Positions 1 to 3,391 of a stretch of DNA of 5,907 bases are shown here, piece after piece. Source of the DNA: Flavobacteriales bacterium UBA5869 (GTDB lineage: Bacteria; Bacteroidota; Bacteroidia; Flavobacteriales_D; Crocinitomicaceae). Numbering within the stretch: the stretch's first letter is position 1; each line of letters begins with the position of its first letter. The DNA is taken from NCBI GenBank assembly GCA_002432565.1, contig DJFP01000112.1, positions 1 to 5,907 on the forward strand, written 5' to 3'. Under the pieces are notes generated by a model that did no database searches, was not told the DNA's origin, and was given only the letters and a program-made list of their open reading frames with translations. The position numbers were made by a program, and so were the translations under genes.

Positions 1-152
1 ATAATCCGCCCGATAACCGCCGTACCAAAAGCCGGGTGATCCACGTACGCATCACCGGAGATCAGGATAACATCCAGTTCATCCCATCCCCTTTTTTCAA
101 CCTCCTTTTTTGTCAGCGGCAACCAGTCTGTTATCGGCCTTTCGATTTCCAT
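1..152 (-). CDS. ygiQ: YgiQ-family radical SAM protein, N-terminal fragment (cut by window edge)
   Basis: Reading the minus strand from an ATG at 152 gives 50 residues that continue past the window edge. The visible part contains RPITDWLPLTKKEVEKRGWD at residues 5-24 and ISGDAYVDHPAFGTAVIGRI at 31-50. These match the N-terminus I know from YgiQ (UPF0313) proteins, where a 'P-[LM]-[ST]-[KR]-x-E ... GWD' segment is followed by 'GDAYVDHP[SA]FG'. Family members are radical SAM enzymes of unknown substrate, probably cytosolic. Their CxxxCxxC iron-sulphur motif lies further downstream and is outside this window. The start is well fixed: an in-frame TAA lies only three codons upstream (162-164) and no other start codon lies between. 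The gene is transcribed divergently from the surface-protein cassettes and looks like ordinary chromosomal flank, not part of them. Confidence 0.9.
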   Translation of the reverse strand, partial: MEIERPITDWLPLTKKEVEKRGWDELDVILISGDAYVDHPAFGTAVIGRI

Positions 153-156
153 GCTG

Positions 157-164
157 CAAAGTTA
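157..164 (-). promoter_or_regulatory. Bacteroidota-type -7 box of the ygiQ-like gene
   Basis: On the minus strand the sequence immediately before the ATG reads TAACTTTGCAGC. It contains TAACTTTG, an exact match to the TAnnTTTG -7 consensus of Bacteroidota housekeeping promoters. Only four bases separate the box from the ATG, so transcription would begin at or next to the start codon and the mRNA would be leaderless or nearly so. A TTG occurs upstream, but its spacing of about 24 bases is longer than the usual -33/-7 distance, so the -33 element is uncertain. Confidence 0.5.
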
Positions 165-259
165 CGGAAAAAGAGCCTTTTACCTGCACAATTAAACTTT
201 GCTCTGTAAGAAACTTAATATCCCGAAAAGTGCCTTTAATAGTCAATGATTACAAATTG

Positions 260-316
260 AAACTACGAAACAGAAATCCAACTAATCACCCTCTTTTGTA
301 TCTTTGGATAAGGTGC
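260..316 (+). repeat. 57-bp direct repeat, copy 1 (promoter-bearing)
   Basis: This 57-base stretch is identical at every position to 2225-2281 in the same orientation. It begins AAACTACGAAACAG and ends TATCTTTGGATAAGGTGC. Flanking sequence diverges at once on the left. On the right only a short AAGAAAGCCA block is shared, after one extra base here and four in copy 2. Each copy lies about 100 bases upstream of a gene for a protein with a type B sorting domain. It carries a TAnnTTTG box near its 3' end, so it is probably a promoter plus upstream control region conserved or spread as a unit. Confidence 0.93.
299..306 (+). promoter_or_regulatory. TATCTTTG -7 promoter box for cassette 1
   Basis: TATCTTTG matches the Bacteroidota TAnnTTTG -7 consensus exactly and lies inside the 57-bp repeat. 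Transcription would start near 311-314 and give a leader of about 107 bases before the ATG at 420. I see no TTG at a normal -33 distance, so the promoter may depend on an activator or on the conserved upstream part of the repeat. Confidence 0.6.
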
Positions 317-349
317 TAAGAAAGCCACGCAACAGCTTTGACAGTGCTG

Positions 350-363
350 CCTTCAGTTGAAGG
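350..363 (+). promoter_or_regulatory. Leader hairpin of cassette 1 (CCTTC-AGTT-GAAGG)
   Basis: A perfect 5-bp stem with a 4-base loop lies in the predicted 5' leader, 34 bases after the 57-bp repeat. It has no following T-run and so is not a terminator. A similar CCTTT/AAAGG hairpin sits at nearly the same place in the leader of cassette 2, with a C:G to T:A compensated difference in the stem. Its role is unknown; mRNA stability or translation control are possible. Confidence 0.3.
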
Positions 364-419
364 TTTAAATACTACTTATTACTTTTAAACAAAATGGTCA
401 ATTGCTGAACAACATTAAA

Positions 420-1373
420 ATGGTTACAAAAAAGTTCAGTCCCGGAATCTTTCCGGGTATAAAACCTGTTTTTATTTTATTTCTATTGATTCCTTTTGGT
501 ATAAAAGCCCAGAACCTTGTACCGAATGGCGATTTTGAATACTACACCCAATGTCCAAATGATTATGGTCAGGTAAGCTATGCTGTTCCCTGGTATTTAC
601 CCAGCAATGGATCCAGTGATTATTACAACGAATGCGTCACTGCTCCGGGAGCATCTTTATATGTTGACGTACCTTCTAATAGCTTTGGTTATCAATATGC
701 TCATAGTGGAAAAGGTTACTGTGGAATAGGAAAAAGTGATATCGATATTGTTTATTTTGAATACTTAGCATCAAAATTGTCGATTCAGCTTGAGACTAAT
801 AAAGAATATTGTTTTGAGCTTTGGTTATCCACATCCGATACAATGTGTACATACTTTGATAAACTGGGTGTATATTTCGATCAGGATTCTATTCATACCA
901 ATTCAAATTTTCTCAATCTTTCTCCCCAAATACTTTTCGAAGGCTTTATGACAGATAAAGTGAATTGGGTAAAATATGAAAGCAGTTTTGTTGCATCGGG
1001 GGGGGAACAATTTCTATGTATCGGGCTCTTTGATACGACGGGGGTTGATTCATTGATTACATGTAATGATATTTTTAGTAAAAGTGGAGAATACTTTTTC
1101 ATTGACGATGTTTCACTAATTGAATGTACCGAGTTGAATTTGGTGATACCGAATATCTTTTCACCTAATAATGATAAAGTAAACGATAATTGGTTTGTAC
1201 AGTCAGCTTTTACTATGAATGTAAGAATTTTCAATCGATGGGGCAATATAGTCTTTGAAGAATACGGAAAACAACCTGTCTGGGACGGATCAAACTGTAC
1301 GGAAGGAGTTTACTTTTATCAAATAGAAATTAATGAAAATATAAAAACAGGATTTATTCAATTGATTCGATAA
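420..1373 (+). CDS. Secreted protein with CBM-like domain and type B T9SS (CHU_C) sorting domain
   Basis: This 317-residue protein is predicted to be exported and handled by the type IX secretion system. Residues 1-31 form a signal peptide: lysines 4, 5 and 15, hydrophobic core VFILFLLIPFGI, cleavage near AQ31. Residues 32-235 open with NLVPNGDFE and close with YFFIDDVSL (225-233). That frame is typical of carbohydrate-binding or galactose-binding-like beta-sandwich domains. The ligand cannot be read from the sequence. Residues about 243-317 are a classic gliding-motility C-terminal domain: IPNIFSPNNDKVND, NRWG at 272-275, WDG at 288-290, GVYFY at 296-300, and GFIQLIR at the end. I chose ATG420 over the in-frame TTG at 402 because it starts directly before the basic region. 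A G8 run at 998-1005 lies in the frame. The fibre relic begins 11 bases after the stop, so the two probably formed an operon driven from the 57-bp repeat. Confidence 0.88.
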   Translation: MVTKKFSPGIFPGIKPVFILFLLIPFGIKAQNLVPNGDFEYYTQCPNDYGQVSYAVPWYLPSNGSSDYYNECVTAPGASLYVDVPSNSFGYQYAHSGKGYCGIGKSDIDIVYFEYLASKLSIQLETNKEYCFELWLSTSDTMCTYFDKLGVYFDQDSIHTNSNFLNLSPQILFEGFMTDKVNWVKYESSFVASGGEQFLCIGLFDTTGVDSLITCNDIFSKSGEYFFIDDVSLIECTELNLVIPNIFSPNNDKVNDNWFVQSAFTMNVRIFNRWGNIVFEEYGKQPVWDGSNCTEGVYFYQIEINENIKTGFIQLIR

Positions 1374-1384
1374 CGAAACAAATT

Positions 1385-1764
1385 ATGAATAAATTTTTAA
1401 TGCTGGCTGGTGGGATCTTCATCAGTTCGACAATTTTTACTCAGGTAAATTGGCAAAAAGGCGGTAATAATGCTACACCTCCTTTCTCACCACCTACACT
1501 TGGGACAAACTACAATTCACAACTACAATTTGTAACAAACTCAATTGTAAGAGCAAGGCTAAAACTTTTACCCATGATGTTTCCGGACATTTCGGGATCG
1601 GTCTGAACGGTTATTTCAATACAGAAACACCTTTAACCATGCTTCATTTGGAAGGGCTTAATAACGTTCCGATGTTCAATGGCGGCCAGTTTCGTGCCTG
1701 GATGCGCACCGGGATGTTTGCCCGTGAAAACTCCGATGCCATGTACGTAGTATGAAGCCGGAAG
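1385..1764 (+). pseudogene. Decayed collagen-type fibre gene (5' relic of a paralogue of the gene at 3392)
   Basis: Translation from ATG1385 gives a signal peptide (MNKFLMLAGGIFISSTIFTQ) and the WQKGGN motif equivalent to WYRGGN in the intact paralogue. The frame then breaks. From 1573 the bases match 3671 onward, but in a different frame, and an early TGA at 1597-1599 ends the original one. Aligning RARL here with RTRL in the paralogue shows 11 bases where the paralogue has 42, a net loss of 31. A second lesion, one missing base near 1751, produces a TGA at 1753-1755. Homology stops at 1764 with the remaining fibre gene absent. From 1573 to 1764 I count 22 mismatches and one gap against 3671-3863, about 88% identity. 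Most differences are silent, so the gene probably decayed recently. A short truncated product of 73 residues could still be made from the original start. Confidence 0.88.
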
Positions 1765-1772
1765 CTTAAGAT

Positions 1773-2018
1773 TTAATTTGATGTATCAGGAATGAGTTCC
1801 TTTGGTTGGATTTTTAATGCTCTTGCAATTTTCAAAAATGTCGTCATAGTTATTGGTCTTCCGTTTTCAATGTGAAACATTGCGGATTTGTCTAAACCAA
1901 TTTCAAACCCAAGCTGTTCCAAGGTTAATCCCTCATTCAATCGAAAACCTTTGACTTTTTGACCAAATTCCTTAAAAAAAGCTGAAATGAATATATCTTC
2001 TTCTGACTCCACAGACAA
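1773..2018 (-). CDS. Small XRE-family helix-turn-helix transcriptional regulator
   Basis: This 81-residue protein is essentially one Cro/C1-type HTH domain. FFKEFGQKVKGFR (14-26) is helix 1. GLTLEQLGFEIGLDKSAMFH (30-49) is the HTH, with recognition helix near DKSAMFHIE, followed by the family's characteristic IENGRPIT (50-57) and TTFLKIARALKIQPKELI (59-76). It should bind DNA as a dimer in the cytosol. The start is TTG at 2018; GTG at 2012 is an alternative, and the first in-frame ATG lies inside the recognition helix. The gene converges on the fibre relic and ends only 9 bases from the point where fibre homology stops, so it may have arrived with, or been exposed by, the event that cut the fibre gene. 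A 20-bp palindrome 26 bases upstream is a natural autoregulatory operator. Which genes it controls cannot be told, and no toxin partner is visible beside it. Confidence 0.85.
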   Translation of the reverse strand: MSVESEEDIFISAFFKEFGQKVKGFRLNEGLTLEQLGFEIGLDKSAMFHIENGRPITMTTFLKIARALKIQPKELIPDTSN

Positions 2019-2032
2019 AGAAGGAAATTGTG

Positions 2033-2042
2033 AAAAAAAAAA
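2033..2042. repeat. A10 homopolymer between the XRE start and its palindrome
   Basis: Ten consecutive A residues on the plus strand (T10 on the coding strand of the XRE gene) lie between the predicted TTG start and the palindrome at 2044-2063. Such a tract bends DNA and is prone to length change. Any slippage would alter the spacing between operator and start. Confidence 0.6.
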
Positions 2043-2043
2043 C

Positions 2044-2063
2044 AGTTGTATATATTTACAACT
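2044..2063. promoter_or_regulatory. Palindrome AGTTGTA-N6-TACAACT, candidate XRE operator
   Basis: Two perfect 7-base inverted arms flank a 6-base AT-only centre (AGTTGTATATATTTACAACT). The size and symmetry fit the operators of Cro/C1-type dimers. It lies directly upstream of the XRE gene, so autoregulation is the simplest reading. A single half-site-like TTACAAC recurs at 2142-2148, and a smaller TGTTA-A-TAACA palindrome lies at 2117-2127. Binding is inferred from position and symmetry only. Confidence 0.5.
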
Positions 2064-2224
2064 TTCGTATTTTTATAGCCATAACAATTTTTCGATCACC
2101 GGAAGTTATTTATGCTTGTTAATAACATTACGAAATGAAAATTACAACCATTTGCATTTAGTGTAATCTATTCAATAAGAAATGGATTTGATATGCCATT
2201 TTTTGATCGACTATTAAAAACCGA
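2064..2224. other. AT-rich intergenic stretch with no gene seen
   Basis: This is the middle of the 347-base gap between the XRE gene and the next secreted-protein gene. Apart from the small palindrome and half-site noted with the operator, I see only very short reading frames (for example ATG2135 with 8 codons and ATG2183 with 11), no tRNA-like fold and no terminator. It lies between the XRE promoter region and the second copy of the 57-bp repeat. Confidence 0.6.
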
Positions 2225-2281
2225 AAACTACGAAACAGAAATCCAACTAATCACCCTCTTTTGTATCTTTGGATAAGGTGC
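2225..2281 (+). repeat. 57-bp direct repeat, copy 2 (promoter-bearing)
   Basis: Identical to 260-316 over all 57 bases, same orientation, 1,965 bases apart. It precedes the second sorting-domain gene by 84 bases. The genes downstream of the two copies have diverged widely, so this perfect identity points to strong functional constraint, recent copying or gene conversion. Homologous recombination between the copies would delete 1,965 bases, removing the first secreted protein, the fibre relic and the XRE gene. Confidence 0.93.
2264..2271 (+). promoter_or_regulatory. TATCTTTG -7 promoter box for cassette 2
   Basis: Same TATCTTTG box as in copy 1, an exact match to the Bacteroidota -7 consensus, inside the second 57-bp repeat. 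Transcription would start near 2276-2279 and read through the sorting-domain gene into the fibre gene. Confidence 0.6.
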
Positions 2282-2320
2282 AACAAGAAAGCCAAGCCAG
2301 TGCTACATTCTGCCGTTTGT

Positions 2321-2336
2321 CCTTTTACGTGAAAGG
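2321..2336 (+). promoter_or_regulatory. Leader hairpin of cassette 2 (CCTTTT-ACGT-GAAAGG)
   Basis: A stem of five Watson-Crick pairs plus one T-G pair with a 4-base loop, 40 bases after the 57-bp repeat. It is the positional counterpart of the hairpin at 350-363 and keeps the CCTT/AAGG outer pairs with a changed but still paired fifth pair. There is no T-run, so it is not a terminator. Function unknown. Confidence 0.3.
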
Positions 2337-2365
2337 GAAATCATTACTAAAACAAATCATTCTAT

Positions 2366-3382
2366 CTGAAAAAATTCTGTTACATATTGATTTTAAATTT
2401 GCTAGTTTGTGGAACATCCGTTTCACAAGAGGTGTGTTACATACATAGTGGGAATCAACTTTTTACATTGGATATTAACAGTTGCAATAAACAGCTTATC
2501 GGTACAACGGGTCCTACATTAACTGATATTGCTGTAACTCCTTCTGGCACTTTATATGGAATTGACTTTTATAATTTTTACGAAGTTAGTACAACAAACG
2601 GAAGTACTACATTTATATCATCTATTGATGCACTCGGTTCGGGGTTTAATTCATTAATCGGGTTTAATGATGAGTATGTCTTAGCTGTAAGAACTAATGG
2701 CGGTTTATACAGCATACACACTTCAACAGGAGACACTAGTCTAATTGGTATGCTGGGGTATTCTCCTGCCGGTGATATTACTCGTTACAAGGAATTCTAT
2801 TATATGGCTGATGCAATGAATCAGTTAATTCGTTTCAAATTAGATTTCACAAATAATCTAATCTCGGATATTGAAGTTGTTGGAACGATGAATACTTTAG
2901 ACAATGCGGTGTTTGGAATTGTAACAATTGGAGATGCAAGTTGTGAAGAAACTAGCTTACAGATTATAGCTTTCGAAGGAACAACAATTTATAATGTGAA
3001 TCCAAATAATGCAAGCTGTTCTGTAATATGTCCCGCATCAAGTGGAATTAATGCCTTTGGTGCTGCATCTTCCGTTGAAACACAACCGCAAATTCTTGAT
3101 GGTCAGATTGAAATGCCTAATATATTTACTCCGAATGGTGATGGGGTTAATGATGATTTTGAACCATTAATATTACTTGGAATTTCCAATTTAAAAATAG
3201 AAATTCTTAATCGATGGGGGAACTTGGTATATTCCAATCATTCAGTCAATAATTTTAGGTGGGATGGGCTAACAATTGAAAATGAAATGTGCTCAGAAGG
3301 CGTATATTTTTATAAAATTGTCTGCTCCGATTATTGTAATAAAGAATCAATTGTAACAGGGTTCGTTCAGTTAGTGAAATAA
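2366..3382 (+). CDS. Secreted beta-propeller-like protein with type B T9SS (CHU_C) sorting domain, non-ATG start
   Basis: About 338 residues are encoded from CTG2366, or 331 from TTG2387. I prefer CTG because it restores a normal signal peptide, with KKF followed by the core CYILILNLLVCGTSVSQ. The TTG start leaves no positive charge and only a very short hydrophobic stretch. No in-frame ATG or GTG exists upstream before the TAA at 2348-2350. The mature part has repeated short strands of the form 'LFTLD', 'LTDIAVTPSGTLYGID', 'LYSIHTSTGDTSLIG' and 'IYNVNPNNA'. These resemble beta-propeller blades of the kind often found in Bacteroidota surface proteins; the ligand is unknown. Residues about 249-338 are a CHU_C domain: MPNIFTPNGDGVNDDF, NRWG at 282-285, WDG at 299-301, EGVYFYKI and GFVQLVK at the end. 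The fibre gene follows after 9 bases, so the two are probably co-transcribed from the second 57-bp repeat. Confidence 0.85.
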   Translation: MKKFCYILILNLLVCGTSVSQEVCYIHSGNQLFTLDINSCNKQLIGTTGPTLTDIAVTPSGTLYGIDFYNFYEVSTTNGSTTFISSIDALGSGFNSLIGFNDEYVLAVRTNGGLYSIHTSTGDTSLIGMLGYSPAGDITRYKEFYYMADAMNQLIRFKLDFTNNLISDIEVVGTMNTLDNAVFGIVTIGDASCEETSLQIIAFEGTTIYNVNPNNASCSVICPASSGINAFGAASSVETQPQILDGQIEMPNIFTPNGDGVNDDFEPLILLGISNLKIEILNRWGNLVYSNHSVNNFRWDGLTIENEMCSEGVYFYKIVCSDYCNKESIVTGFVQLVK

Positions 3383-3391
3383 CTGGATTTT

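Noticed and set aside
110..319. Plus-strand 69-codon frame over the intergenic region and repeat copy 1
   Set aside because: It overlaps the ygiQ-like N-terminus antisense and the promoter repeat. It has no recognisable domain, and the other repeat copy does not keep the same frame context.
394..408. ATG at 394 as start or leader peptide of the first sorting-domain gene
   Set aside because: It is out of frame and ends after four codons at a TGA, so it cannot be the gene start. A five-codon leader is not supportable.
893..1246. Minus-strand 117-codon frame inside the first sorting-domain gene
   Set aside because: It is fully antisense to a well-supported coding sequence with clear CBM-like and CHU_C motifs, and the predicted protein has no family features.
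1740..1790. Bidirectional terminator between the fibre relic and the XRE gene
   Set aside because: Only tiny palindromes (AAGCTT, CTTAAG) are present, with no GC-rich stem followed by a T-run.
260..2281. Invertible promoter or transposon ends formed by the 57-bp repeats
   Set aside because: The repeats are direct, not inverted, and no recombinase or transposase lies between them, so inversion is excluded and an IS-type element is unsupported.
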